Below, in pieces: positions 1 to 12,259 of a stretch of DNA of 64,000 bases. The stretch is from Phalacrocorax aristotelis. Its lineage: Eukaryota; Chordata; Aves; Suliformes; Phalacrocoracidae. Below the pieces are notes generated by a model. That model saw only the letters and a list, made by a program, of their open reading frames with translations. It had not been told where the DNA came from and ran no database searches. The DNA is taken from positions 65,764,733-65,828,732 of the forward strand of contig NC_134276.1 of the NCBI RefSeq assembly GCF_949628215.1, read 5' to 3'. The position numbers were made by a program, and so were the translations under genes. Positions within the stretch are counted from its first letter, which is position 1, and every line of letters begins with the position of its first letter.

Positions 1-313
1 GCTTTTTGCTCCCTGCTGGCCTCCCAGGCAGGGCGCAAGGGCAGGAGGACTGCGGCCGCGGGTGCCGTAACACCGCCCTCTGCCTCTCCCCCTCACACAA
101 TTCTGCACCCATTTACCTCCAGGCAGCTCTCGACGCCCAGCCCTCCAACTCCCAGCCCCATGACAGCCATGCTAGGGGACCAGAAATCTCAACATTTATT
201 ATCTACTAATTAAAACAAACAAAAAAAAAAAGGCAAAAAAAAACTTATTTTCCTGTGTAAGTAGCTGTAGAAAATATCAAAAGTTTGGGTCAAAGACTGC
301 AGCAAACACATAC
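1..313 (-). other. CARS2: CARS2 intron 3, partial
   Basis: Sequence 3' of the exon 3 donor, running off the left edge of the window. It holds an A-rich stretch near 210-243 and nothing else I can identify. Confidence 0.75.
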
Positions 314-431
314 CTCATTGGCTCTTTTTATTATCTTGTCATCTATGTCTGTGATCCCCATCACCATGATAACTTCAATTCCAAAAAATCTAGTCATTAT
401 CCTTCGAATTATATCAAACCTAACATAGGAG
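314..431 (-). CDS. CARS2: CARS2 coding exon 3 (mitochondrial cysteinyl-tRNA synthetase, partial gene)
   Basis: This exon encodes residues 84-122 and completes the codon for Cys83. It reads [11 protein letters not shown]...[17 protein letters not shown], a hallmark of the class I cysteinyl-tRNA synthetase Rossmann-fold catalytic domain, just after the HIGH motif. The enzyme activates cysteine with ATP and loads it on mitochondrial tRNA-Cys in the matrix. On the minus strand a cag acceptor precedes position 431 and a gtatgt donor follows position 314. The 118-nt length keeps frame with exon 2: one base finishes TG|C and 39 whole codons follow. The remaining exons lie beyond the left edge, so only about 122 of roughly 560 residues are present. 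The match to the family is by recall, but it is long and gap-free. Confidence 0.95.
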
Positions 432-3400
432 CTGGAAGAGGAAAAAACATGAGCTTTTAAACATGCAGTAGTAAGAATAAACTTAAACAAAAATAACCAA
501 CACCACTAACAGCCACAGGGACAATCTAAATACCCCAACACTTGCAATGAAAAGTTCTTCAGTGCACAAAGTGCTCTTCCAAAACCACTTACCACCTGCA
601 TGAAAGTCAAGCAAATTTCCCTTGGACGGGCCTACCCTCTTCTGGCATTAGTGACACATTACATCAAATTTTCTGAGTGGGTTTTTTTTTTTTGTTGCAT
701 CTCTTTATTCAACCACCGAAGTGCATCGGAAGCTACGTGTGAGCCAGGGCACTCTCTCAAAGCAAACAGTACAAAATAAGACACACAGATCAGATATTCT
801 TGAAATGCATCCCTCAGGCTTTGTATATTCTAACAGGTTTTCAAAAGCCACAGGGCAGAACAACAGGGAGGAATAAAACAGGCTTCAAATGGACTTTGCT
901 TAGGGTTGAGTAACAACTACAGCTGCCAGCCACCAATAAACTATTTCTTTCGCACACCACCACAGACCTTTTCTGATAGCAAAGAAGAGCTGCTCTGCGA
1001 GTTTTGTTTCATTTACACTCAAGAATAAATTATCAAAATTATTTAGTCTCTGTGTCACAAAAGAGTATTTAATGCTGACAGATTGATATACCTACAAGCT
1101 GTACAGGGCTGTGGCAGCCCCTTCTGCAGCTCACAGGCTCTCCACTTGTAATGCTCAAAATACACTTTGACTGAGTAAAACACAGTTATTAGGAGAGATA
1201 TTAGAAAGTGACTAGAGGCTCTCAGTCTGCCCTGTGCTGGCTTTAAAGAGAACAGAGCCCAAAAGGAGACTCACAGACCTACAGGTTCCCATTTCACCTG
1301 CAGCACCACACAAACTGCAACTCCCATGGCTGTCAGAGCAAAGGAGTGTAAGCAAATACTGGAAACAGATTTGCATCCTTCCCCTTAGCTGCAGAGACCA
1401 GGTGGCATTAAGGTTTAGATTTATTGACATGTAATATCTTGATGAAGAAAAACACTTGTTGTTTGCACTATGCCCATGTTGAAAAAGGCTTTTTGAAAGC
1501 CTTGCTGCCAGTGATATAGTTTTTAATGAATACGAGCTCACCGGGAGTAAGGTTCATCTAATGTGGTGACATGATTCCATAAGAATATTAAATTGGTCTT
1601 TGGACCCTGTCCAGAAGAACAATGCCAGCATCAAAAGCTTGATATTACATTCAACAGCCCTGCAGTCGTTGCTCCCAGAGCAGACACAAATTCTGCACTG
1701 TTCCCTCTCCTCTGATCTTCCAACTAAATTGATGGAAGAAACACTGCAAGAGCCAGAGCAGACCTCCTGACACCTCCAAAAGCAGGGACCTTACCAATTC
1801 AGGACTGAAAAGAAAAAAGACAGACAGTCAAAATCAGGGGGGCGGCAGAGCAGGCACAAGGGACTGAATGAAATCTCCTCTCATGCCTGGTTTTACTCTT
1901 ATTTCCAAGCACTCAGCCAGGAACCTGGATGCCAACCACGCTGCAGCTCAGACCAGCACGATCAAGGCCAGTCTCGCAAGTGAGGGAAAAGATGACATTA
2001 TCTGCCTGTCTGATTTTTTTCTTTATATAGAATGAGTTTTGGATGTTGTATTGAGGCATACAGAGCACCTGTTTTGAAGACTGGAAGCACAACATACTAC
2101 AGAAAGGTGGATTATTTAGAGAAATAAGAAACCCCTGTGGAGGAAAAGGAGGAGGGGAGAAAAATAATAATGCCATTATTTTCAAATTCTTCTCAAGGAT
2201 CTCAAGCTCATTTCTGTTATTTGTTTCTGCATTATTACCTGCCACATTTGTTGGGCTTGCTACCAGTCAAATATAAGAAGAAGAAAGGAATTCTAGTGAT
2301 AACATGTTGCGAGAGTACAATAAAATGATGGTATTTTACAAGAGCAGCACGGTAGCAACAGCCATCACTCCATTTGACTTCATGCTCTTTCCCAGTGCAC
2401 GTCCTGGCCTGCAGACCCCCACCGGCAGCATGCATTTCAGCTGTGCCTACCAAACCTCTACAGCTGGATCTAACTACTGGGAGAAAATATACAATTTAAA
2501 AAAATATATATAAAATTAAGAGTGCTCCAGGTGAGCAACAGAATGTCAACACCAACACATGCAAGACCACAGACACTGGGAAGGAACAGCCAACTCCTCA
2601 CACACTGGAGGGTTTGACTGATCAGGAAAGAGACAGGCAGGTCTTCAGCACAAGCATCTTGCTGCACAACAGTGCTACAGGAACAACACATGAAGGCGCT
2701 GAAGAGGCAGCAGAAAGAGTATAACACAGCTACTTATCTGCATGATACACCACTCCAAAGGCAATATGCGACCCTAACTATTCTTTCTCAAACCAGCAAG
2801 GGAAGAGGCCAAACCCAGGTGGCACAGATACATGGCAAACCTCCACGTCAGGACAGCCTGAAATTGTGAGTTCAGACACAGGATAAAAAGAGATGGGTTA
2901 GAGAACAGACAGAGCGAGCAAGGCCTTCCTACTCCCTCCTTTAATCAAAAGGGCCTGAAAGAATGCAGGAGAACAAGGAGAGCCACTGACAAACACAGAC
3001 ATTCAAAAGCCACAAAGAGCTGCAAGATCAAAAGGCGAAATTCTCCACCTCTGTAAACACTGTGCTCTAGATCCACTATACACCTTAGGATGGAGCACTT
3101 CTGCAACTCCCTCCCGTTACACCACTTCAGGGAAGACAGGCCCTACCGTACTAGAGAACCTCGACTGAGTGATGAAGATAAGAAACTTATTAGCATCTTT
3201 CTATACAGTTGCTCTCAAGTGATCATTTTAAATTGTAATTATTTCAAGGTGAACTGTAACATAGCCTGTATTACAATAACTGTAGATTTAAATACACAAA
3301 TTGCTATGACTTTTTTTTTTTCAAGTTCCTCTGAAGGTACTAAGTACAAACAAAATAATTCAAGATATTCTTTTGATTTTTAGGTCACCAGTAAAAAGCT

Positions 3401-4624
3401 ACGTTAGTTTTCTGCTAAGACTGGACAAAAGCAAGGAGGAACGAGACACCACCACATACACGTAACTGTACAGCAGCATTTAAGGAGAGGTTACAAACAG
3501 TATTTTTACATGATTGGTATTTTAAAACTTCCCTCTTACAGAAAGGAAAGAACAGTTGTGCAGTACTGCAACGGCTCAACATTGAGCAAAATTCAACATG
3601 TTTCTGAATGAACTTGAGACGGGACCAGACGCTGTGAAATGCCCTACATTAAAAGGGAATTACTCAAACACACAGCATCTGATCTTCATACAGATGGCAA
3701 TTCTCTGAGAAACCCCTGCTCTTCCAAGGAGCCCAACACATCTTGTTCTTTTAAGTATTAGGAGGCAGGAGCTCAAGAGCACCTGAGCTGCTGCAACTCC
3801 CCCCCAGCTTCACAGGAACCTGCAGGCACCCTGCATGTCTTCTCATCAGGTGCATTTTTAAAAAAAAACTGGCTCCAACCTCCTCTGGTGTATCTGAAGT
3901 ACTTTTTCAAGATTACTTATAATGAAGCTGGTTTACTATTGTAATTATCCAAACGACCTACAGAGAAAATACTGTGCTGTTTTGGGTTTGGTTGTTGCTG
4001 GGGTTTTTTTTTTTTTAGACACAGTAAGCTACTGAACTGTTACTATGAAGAGAGACCTTTAAGCTTCCTGGGCTTTCTGACATTTAAGAACAGATACTTT
4101 TATCTGTTAACCTTAAAAGCACGTTTTTAATAGTCAACCCTGAACAGCCTTTGCCAACCCTGAATGAACGGTGTTCCCTTGGTGCTGGCAGAGCGTCCGA
4201 TCCCAATCCGAGGCAGAACCACCGTTTCAGAGGGACGAGAGGCTCTGCTCCCGGATCCCAACTCCTCTGCACAAGAGATCACGTTATGCCGATGCGATTT
4301 GAAATAACTCACCCTGCCCAGCAAAAAAAAAAAAGTGCCTGTTCTTAATACTTTTCACCCCGCGATTGCCTCTTTCTGGACGAGCTGCACCAACAGCCCC
4401 CTCCACGCCTTCTGAGGGCCGTGGGCGGACACGCGGGGACACCCAAATGGGGTTTTGCCCTTTGCAGGAGGCGAAGCGCCGGCGCCCCAGCGAGGTCTCT
4501 CACCAGACGCAGGGACTGTCGGTCACCCGCACACGCGCTGCCCGCTCCCGCGCCTCCCACCCAGGACGGGACACTGGCCCCCACCCCACACACACCCCCG
4601 CGACGGGGGAATGCCGCGACTCAC
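432..4624 (-). other. CARS2: CARS2 intron 2 (about 4.2 kb)
   Basis: The intron between coding exons 2 and 3. Apart from short T or A homopolymer runs (near 686, 3310, 3861 and 4006) I see no coding exon, no recognisable transposon and no RNA gene in it. Short open frames here have no family resemblance. Confidence 0.8.
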
Positions 4625-4675
4625 CAGGCGTGCCCGAGGTGCGCCCGGTCGTACACCGTCGGCCCGCAGCTGTAC
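4625..4675 (-). CDS. CARS2: CARS2 coding exon 2 (zinc-ligand cysteine and HIGH motif)
   Basis: This 51-nt exon is too short to find by ORF length alone. It completes Trp66 and encodes Tyr67-Ala82 plus two bases of Cys83, reading YSCGPTVYDRAHLGHA. CGPTVYD carries the cysteine (Cys69) that corresponds to the first zinc ligand of cysteinyl-tRNA synthetases. HLGH (residues 78-81) is the class I HIGH signature that binds ATP. Splice sites are a cag acceptor just before 4675 and a gtgag donor just after 4625. Phases match both neighbours exactly (TG|G for Trp66, TG|C for Cys83), which is strong support for the gene model. Confidence 0.93.
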
Positions 4676-4774
4676 CTGCGGAGAGGGGAGGCAAACCGCA
4701 CCCGTCAGCCGGGGCCCGGCCCGGCCCGGCCCGGCAGCCCCCCCCCCGACCCGCCCGCCGCGCCGAGGCGCTAC
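4676..4774 (-). other. CARS2: CARS2 intron 1, only 99 nt
   Basis: A very short, extremely GC-rich intron between coding exons 1 and 2. It contains tandem ggccc units and a run of ten C at about 4738-4747 (plus-strand reading). Its boundaries are fixed by the matched codon phase of the flanking exons. Confidence 0.85.
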
Positions 4775-4971
4775 CATGTCGCCACTCCCTCGGCGGCCAG
4801 CACGAGCGGCTCCTTGCTCCGGCTCCGGCTGTTGTAAGCCACGATCCCGCTCTCCCGCCCCACCGGCGGCACCCACCGCCGCCGCGACGCCGCCGCTGCC
4901 GTCGCCTTCCCCCGGCCGGGCCCGGAGCCGCACCGCCGGGCCGCTGCCGCCGCCGCCGCTCCGCGCAGCAT
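4775..4971 (-). CDS. CARS2: CARS2 coding exon 1 (start codon and mitochondrial presequence)
   Basis: The exon encodes residues 1-65 plus two bases of Trp66. The chosen start at 4971 gives MLRGAAAA..., matching the MLR start remembered for the mammalian protein. The first 33 or so residues are rich in Ala and Arg with no acidic residue, as expected for a cleavable matrix-targeting peptide. The mature-like part begins near PPVGRESGIVAYNS and continues to KEPLVLAAEGVATW. The reading frame stays open upstream to an AUG at 5187, which would add 72 GC-rich residues. I treat that as 5' UTR because it has no family similarity. The donor gtagc after 4775 is non-ideal but keeps the frame to exon 2. Confidence 0.9.
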
Positions 4972-5640
4972 GGCCACAGCCGCCGGCCGCGGGCGGGCGG
5001 GGAGGCGGCGGCTCCGCCTCTCCGCGGGGAGGGGGCGAGGGGAGCGGGCACAGCCCGCCGCGCCTGTCGCCGCAACACCCGCGCCGCCTGTGCCGGGAAA
5101 CAGCAGGCGGGCGGTGTAGCTACAGCCGGAGCGGCAGGAAGAGGAGGAGCCTGCGGGCAGGGGGCCGGGCCGCACCGCCCCCGCCACCTCTTGGCGGGGC
5201 GCGGGGTCCAGTCGGTGGCCGCTCGGACCGGACCGGACCCGGGCGTTCCTCGGAGCGGCCCCGCGGTGAGTCCGGCGGGTTCGGGGCCAGGGGATCCCGG
5301 GGCCAGGGGAACCCGGGAGTGCGGGGCCGGGCGGGGTCTGGGGCCGCCGGCTCCGCTCCGCTGGGTGCGGGTTCGGGTCGGGGGCTGCCCCGCTTCAGAT
5401 CGACCGAAATAGTGCGTACCCGGCCTTGCGCTGTCTGTCTAACCTGGTTCTTAACGCGGTTTTTAGTGGGGTTATTTGTGGGAAATATGCGACAATTTAA
5501 CAAAACTCCCTCTGTTGCATCAAGTCAAGTTGGTCGAGCGGGGGTGAATCTATTTTACGCTGCCTTGCAGGTCAGGGGAACGGCAACGGCAGGCAGCCCG
5601 TTAGCCCCCGAAAGAAAAGCGTAGGGAGGCATTCCCAAGC

Positions 5641-8600
5641 TGGACGTAATAAATCGGAGTCTCAAAAGACACTTCTGCACCCCTCCTCACTCCCACATGC
5701 TTGTGTAAAGTCCTACCCGACCTGCACGTTTCCAAAACCGACACGGAGTGCCTGCGCTCGGAGCTCGGCCAGGCACCCTCTGCATGAGCCAGCGACGCGC
5801 AAGGTCCACTTCCAAGCAAAGGATGTGTGGTTTCCTGATGATGCTTCTCTCATCTCATTGTGGATTTTGGTTTTTTTTTTTCTTTCTTTCAGAGTGTAGC
5901 AAGGAAATGGAACTTAACTGGCTGCAGTGCTTTCATCCACTTTGGAAATTATGAGCTACTTAACAAGAGTGAATAACGGTATAATGGAGCAGACATAAGC
6001 ATGCCAAAAGTCTTTTTTAACTAGCATCTTGTTTCCGAAAGTAACTGTGAGCAGGTACCAAGGAAACAAATGAGAGCTCTGCAAGCATATACAGTATTTT
6101 CCCTGCTGCTCTCCCAGCTTCTGACCAGGTGATTTCCTCTGCTGAACGCTTTGGGGCTGGATTTTTCCACCCCACCCCCTTTTCCTTTTTACCCTCCTTC
6201 AGTAGATTGCTCTACCATTAAATTCCCTGGCCTCTGTGAACCCACATCAACTCCAGCCTCTGGCAAGGTCCACTGCCATTTTTAGGAAGCATCCCCTTGG
6301 CATGTGTTGCAGTTGAGGCTGCCCACGCTCTTGTGTGAGAAGAGAAGGAACCACTGGTTCCATGGCGCACTCTCCACCCTGCACCTGGCTGTCCTTTTCG
6401 CCCTGTCCCGCCTCTCAGCAGGCTCTTCAGAGCAGAGCCTTTTCAGGTCTCCCCAGCCACTGCCCGTTACTCACCTGCTAAAGCATCTTGTCGGCCTCTG
6501 GGAGAAAGGTAATATCACACTCTTTCTTGACCGGACACTGCAGGGAATAGGTCTGCCTGTGGTGAACTGCCTCACAGGAGGCCTTGTGTTGTTTCCTCTT
6601 CTGTCTGCCAGGGACAGGTTTGATAGGTTTTCCTCATACGTAATATGATCATTTAAAGTCATTGCTTTTACATAATAGAAGATTGTACATCTTCATTCTA
6701 CAGCTTCATTTTAGAGAGTATCAGATATAAAGCCCTGCGTCAGTGACAATGTTTCCTCCTCTTCTTAACATGCACTTTCCACAATATTTTTCATTCCACA
6801 ATCTTAACTTCTTGATAAGTAAGAAAGCTGTTTTACAGGCTCGCTAACTTGAGGCTGGCTGGGATGAAACTGAAGATACCATCCAATACCCTTTGTAAAT
6901 GTTTGCTTTATCTGTTTCTCAGGAAGCTTCACAAGCCAATTATTTCAGTTTCCATAGTGAGCCAGTTTTGATGTCTTTGCCACTCAACACACATCCTGTT
7001 AAGAGTTGTCATTAACTCTGTTGTCTTCTCTGTTCCGTGCGGTGCCAAGCACTTTGACAGAGTCCAAATCAATACTAAGTACAACAATGGATGTTTTTTA
7101 GCCTTAATTCCAGGTTTAGCTATCATGGATGAAACAGTCAACAGATCAGAAGAATGCTGCAAGAGCTTTTTCTTTCCCCAGTGGTTTCAGAAGGCTTAGT
7201 GGCTGTGCTATCCAGACTGGTGTTTAGTCCCGAAACCTTGATGTCCTGCTATAAAACATTATTTTTCTGAGGGTAGGAAAGGCTGCAGTTGTTATTAAAT
7301 GCCTGAAATAAACAGTTAACATCGTTCACACTTTAGATTTGCTTTAACACAGTAGAATAAATTCAGTGGAATGTCAGAAAGTACTCTACATGCACCAAAT
7401 AACTAGAAGAATAAATTTTAAAATGAAAAGCATTACTAATCCTGATGGATTAGAACCATAAATTATACATCTTAAAAATATTAACAGACATTCTCAGAAA
7501 CAGTCAGGCTGTGGCTGTAAGCACACCTCTACTTGTACCACCTACCTCCTTTCCCAATACCCTTATTCCTGGCTTGGGACATGGGATGAGACCATGCTTG
7601 TCTACCAGAGGAGCAGAATAGTGGCAAAGGATTTTCCACCCCCATCAGGAGATTCATCCTTGCTTCCACCTGGAGCAGGAGATGCTTTTAGACGTTGCCT
7701 GGGTACACCCAATCGATACCAGGCCTGGGCTGGCTGTACTTCCGCTCCTTCTGTATCTCCTGCTGAATAGCCAGGAGGAGATGCAGTCTGCAGCGTGGTG
7801 CGTCTCTTGGGCAAAATCCCACTGAGGTGTGTCTGTCTGTGCCTCAGCTAAACTGTTGTTTCGAGGGGATGCCCATGTATTTAATATTGTCAAGTCATCT
7901 CACATTCTTCTTAGGAGGCATTATGGCTAAAACTTCCTCTTTTTTTTTTTAATAAAAACTGAAACACTTAAGGTGAAGAGGTGACTCCTGAACACCTTAG
8001 ATTGGGTTTATGTATTTTCTGTCCCTGTATCTGCATATACAAGAAGACAGCATTTCCCCTCCAGGCTTGATCGAAAGGGAAAATCTTGCCAAGTGCAGCT
8101 GTGTGTTCTCTCCACCAGCAGCTCCGCAAGACTGCTGGGGTGGACAAGGAGGGTCTCTGGGGGTTCTGGCTCACCTGGCTCCTCATGTATTTTCCGGTAT
8201 TCAGCCCAGGACTACCTACAGGATTTGTCCCCAGGATCAGTGGGCAAATCCCAGAGCATGTTTTGTATCATAAGTAAATAAAACTTAAGCTAAAAAGCAA
8301 TTTTTCCTTTCTATTTATTGTTAGGAGATATATGCTTTGCGAGGTTTTACAGTTTCCCCCCTATTGCTAAAGGTGCTGCATTTTTCTTCTAAAAAATTAA
8401 ACCACACCATCTTAGAATTGTTGACAGAGGAGAAAGGCTGCGTTTGTTGTGTTATCAAGGGCACGTTTCCAGTTTCCATGGCCCTTCTTGTCAGATTCTA
8501 GTTCATGAGCCTGGCAAGGAAGCTGACCCTGAGGAAATAAAGAGGAAAAAGGTTGTGAAGACCAACTACAAACCAAAAGCAAAGCTGAGCTAAATCCACT

Positions 8601-11600
8601 GCAGTGGGCTGAATTTCTCTTAGCAATCTGCAGTAGTCGGTAATAACAGACACGTTTTGACTTACCTTTTATTCTAACAAAACTTAGGTGCATATCAGTT
8701 TGTCTTAAGGATCCCATTTAATTTTTAAAAGGGGAATAAACATTGTCTCAAGTTTATTACAAATTCTTGACTCAGAAATACTGTAAATGTTGAGTGGCCA
8801 TTCCCCCAAATACTGACGAAGTAAAGAGTATGTTCTATAAAAGAGAAATCATCTTGAGATGCCTATTCTAAAAGAGTGGTTCTGGGGACATGAAATAAAA
8901 CTGCAAAAGAAATTCCATAAAGAACAAAATAAACTTTCCTGCTCTTATCAAAAGCCTAGCAGGCTGGACCCTGAGTTTTCAACACTGTCTACTATTGTTC
9001 AGACAACCTACCCATCGACTGCTCTAACAAATGTTTTTCATTTCAAATCTGTTTTTCATCAGAAGCGTTTGGGTCCTGCGCCACATTTACAGAAGCAGGC
9101 CTGAGGGCTGGTATGAATTCACCAGGGGTTGGACTGGTGTCTTTGTCAGTGGTTTCCAACTGTTGAGGTACATCTCTCTTGAACTCACTGTGGGAATGCG
9201 GAGGCCGGGTAATAAGCAGCCCGTGATCTGTGCTGACTCCACACTGGCACAACTCAGATGGTATTTCTGCCTTGGCCTTGTGCGGCAACACACAATTACT
9301 AGTTCCAGTTGGAATTTTTCGCTCACCTTTAATGCCAGTGCTGTTTCAGCTCACTAGGTGCAACAGGTCCAAGAAAGAGACAGCAGCAGCCAGACAACAG
9401 ATGTGAAAAGAGGCAGCGATTGCAACAGTCTCAGGGTAAGCAGAGGAAGAGATGAGGAGCTGTATCCAGTGAAATACCCATCTTTTTAAGCAGGACTTGA
9501 CTTAAAAAAATAAAAAAATCAATAAAACAGACAGTTTAGAGTGGCAGGCCTATGTTAGGTAAGTGTTTGGAAAGTTCTTGAGCCTTTAGTGGAAAACAGA
9601 AAAAGGACTAGCTCAGCTAGATTTGTTTTCCAGATTTTAGAATCCATTAATCCCACATCATTTGCTGACATGAACAGGTATTTCTGGCCCAGATACCTGT
9701 AAATGGTGTACACTGTCCAATGCACAGGCAATGCATACTGCATGAAAGCATGAACTATGACTTGTCTGCTGGTCTTCATACTTGCAAATCTCAGCTCTGC
9801 TCATATTGCATGCAGTTTTGTTTCAAAATTTTCAACCATAAGCAAATTGAATAGACTTGTAAAATTCTATTATCGTCCCCCAGGTAAGTTTGGATTTAGC
9901 CTCATAAAGAGTAAACAGACAAACAAGCAAAAAAAAGCCCCATACAACACTGCAGAAGAGAGGGATTAAGCTATTAGATGGTGGAAAACAGGAATTCATT
10001 AGAAGGAATAACTCATATGATTTGTCTGTACCTATAAAGTATAATGACTGATGATCAGAAGACACTATATTTTCTAATAAACAGAGACACAGCTGTAGTA
10101 ATTACATAGTATTTTATATAGCAATAGTCAGCTAAGGCAGAGAAAGAAGGCAGCCAGAATTCCTTCTACCAGCTATCCTCATATATTCAGTATCTGCATT
10201 TGTGGAACGTGTTTGGAGGTTTGGGGTTTTATGTTCCTCTTAGTAATAATTCTGAACTTTATGCTGATGAGATGGAGTAACCATAATGACTGGAATATTT
10301 ATATGTTATATGAAATGTATGTGTATATAATATTATATACACATAATATATATGTTACAGAGTAGTTGCCTGAGTTGTTGATCTGGTTATAGGTTCCCTT
10401 GATTCCCACTGCTGTGAGTTTAGATCTTTAGTAAGCTAACAGCCTCCAGAAACATTTGAAAAACCTAGAGATTGGGGTTTCTAAACAGGAAAGATTACTT
10501 GTAATCAGAGCAAAGGGGCTTGGAAGCAGAAGGAAGAGAGTTAGATATTTCATCCTCCCATGAAGTACAGAAAATAGGAAGAAAATGAAGACCACAAGTC
10601 TCTTCCTTCTCTGACACGTGACAATCATTCCCTACACTTCTACTTGTGAGTGCTCCACCAGATTGAGAAACAGGCCCCTAATACAAAAGAACTGAAATGC
10701 CATTCAGAATCTCCTGTCTCTCATCTACTGCAGTTCAGAGGCAAGAGGCCAAAGTAAAAAGCAAGCAGAGGAGGAGGAAGAGAAACAGAGATAGGCAATG
10801 GATATCAGCTCCACATCTTCCAAAACTTTCCAACCCGGAGATGTACACATATACCCCGTTTTCCCCCCAGCTTCCTAGAAGGATGGCTAACACACCGCTG
10901 AGCCTAGAGTGGGGCGCAGAGAGTAGGTATTTCTGGGTACAGGTGTATTTGATCACAGCACTACACGCAGCACTAAGAACCATCTTTGGGAACTGTGAAA
11001 AAGGACCTTCAAAGTGTATATCAAATGCATTCTTGGGGGAAGCTCAGTCCCATCCTTTCTGTAGGACTCATGCGATGTCCGATGATGGGTTTTTTTCTGT
11101 CACTCTACTGGCAACATACAAGAGGCTAAATTAGGAAGATCTAGTAGGTGGCACTTTTAAGAGGCAGACGATACCAAGCTGTCCATCCTCAGTGCATCCA
11201 CGCCTATCAATATTTTCAAGCAAATTAGTGAAGCTTAGCAGGCAACAGCTACGCTTGAAAGTTATACCTTCCTAGTTTTGGGGGGTGGGGTGGGGGGTGT
11301 TTGCCTGTATGGAAGAGGGACAGAAGTTTTTGTTTAGTAAATTAGCAGGTACTTTTACCAACAGATTTCTTATTTGTAATTACTACTGTGTGTCTAGAAT
11401 GGCGGTTAATTCTTTTTTGCAAGAATGACTCTTTTTGGGACTCGTGAATTCTTTTCAGATGTCTTGCCTCTACTGAGTCATAATTATTGGCTTGGGTTCT
11501 TGTACTAGCCAGGGGACTGTTAACTACCTTTAATTGCTGACAGTGGCTCAGCTTCTTCAAGGCAAGGGTGAAACAGGCTGTAACTACCAAGGTGGTGCCA

Positions 11601-12255
11601 ACAATTTAGAAGAGGTGTTCCCAGACTAGTGCTGCCATTACACAACTCCCTCTCGATGCCACCGTAAACCAGAGCATGCAGGTCCAGAAACACTGGCTTG
11701 GAGCACTGCCTAGACACCATAGTATTCCTCATCGTTTACATACTTAAGATCTCAGATTTTCAAGGTTTACATCAGCAAGTACAGCAACTCATGGAAGCAG
11801 AAACTGAGGGGAAGAACAGAGAACTTACAGGTATCTTAAGAAAACGAGTGACCACCCTCTGAAATCTGCCCAAAGGAGTGGGGCAGGGTCAGTTTGAAAC
11901 GAGCTTCTTCTATGCTATTGAAGATCAGCTCCACTCCTCAGAAGTTATTTCGGTGCTCGACTCCCACTGGAAGGATCCGTAACGACCTGCCTGTGCTCCC
12001 CTGAAAACCCCACTCTGGGCCTTCAGACACCGAGCCGATGACAGCAGCAGAAATACTTGTACAGGGTTTCAATGCTGAGGTCCTTAGTCAGGCCATCGAT
12101 CCCTCTATTCCCTACAAGAAGCTGCAGAACATCAGTGCCTCAATAAACAACGACTGTACCAGCAAGTCTGAGCGTTTAGAAATGATGAGTCAGTCTCCCC
12201 TAAATTAGGGGATTGCCAGTGACGTTTTTTAAAAAAATACAAGAGGCAGAAAGCG
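5641..12255. other. Spacer between CARS2 and the ING1 promoter, no supported gene
   Basis: About 6.6 kb of ordinary-composition DNA. Open frames are at most 145 codons and none resembles a known family. No LINE or LTR signature was recognised. The only structural feature noted is a 28-bp perfect AT-rich palindrome at 10,318-10,345. If an upstream ING1 or divergent transcript exists, this region would be its intron. Confidence 0.6.
10318..10345. repeat. Perfect 28-bp AT-rich palindrome
   Basis: Each half of tatgtgtatataat|attatatacacata is the exact reverse complement of the other, with no loop. It lies in an AT-rich stretch that continues to about 10,355, and may simply come from TA/CA microsatellite decay. 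Confidence 0.85.
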
Positions 12256-12259
12256 TGCG

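Larger units (their letters stand above)
4350..5640. promoter_or_regulatory. CpG island covering the CARS2 promoter and its divergent flank
   Basis: Very high GC with dense CpG from just inside CARS2 intron 2, through exons 2 and 1, to about 670 nt upstream of the start codon. No TATA box is evident near the CARS2 start, as usual for housekeeping genes. The transcription start is probably between about 4,975 and 5,250, but this is inferred. On the plus strand a good splice donor (gtgagt at 5266-5271) could end a divergent non-coding exon. Confidence 0.8.

Noticed and set aside
4455-5624. 389- and 348-codon plus-strand open frames over the CARS2 promoter
   Set aside because: Antisense to confirmed CARS2 exons and inside a CpG island; composition explains the length.
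6304-6648. 114-codon plus-strand frame between CARS2 and ING1
   Set aside because: Starts at a non-ATG codon, has no recognisable domain and no supporting signals.
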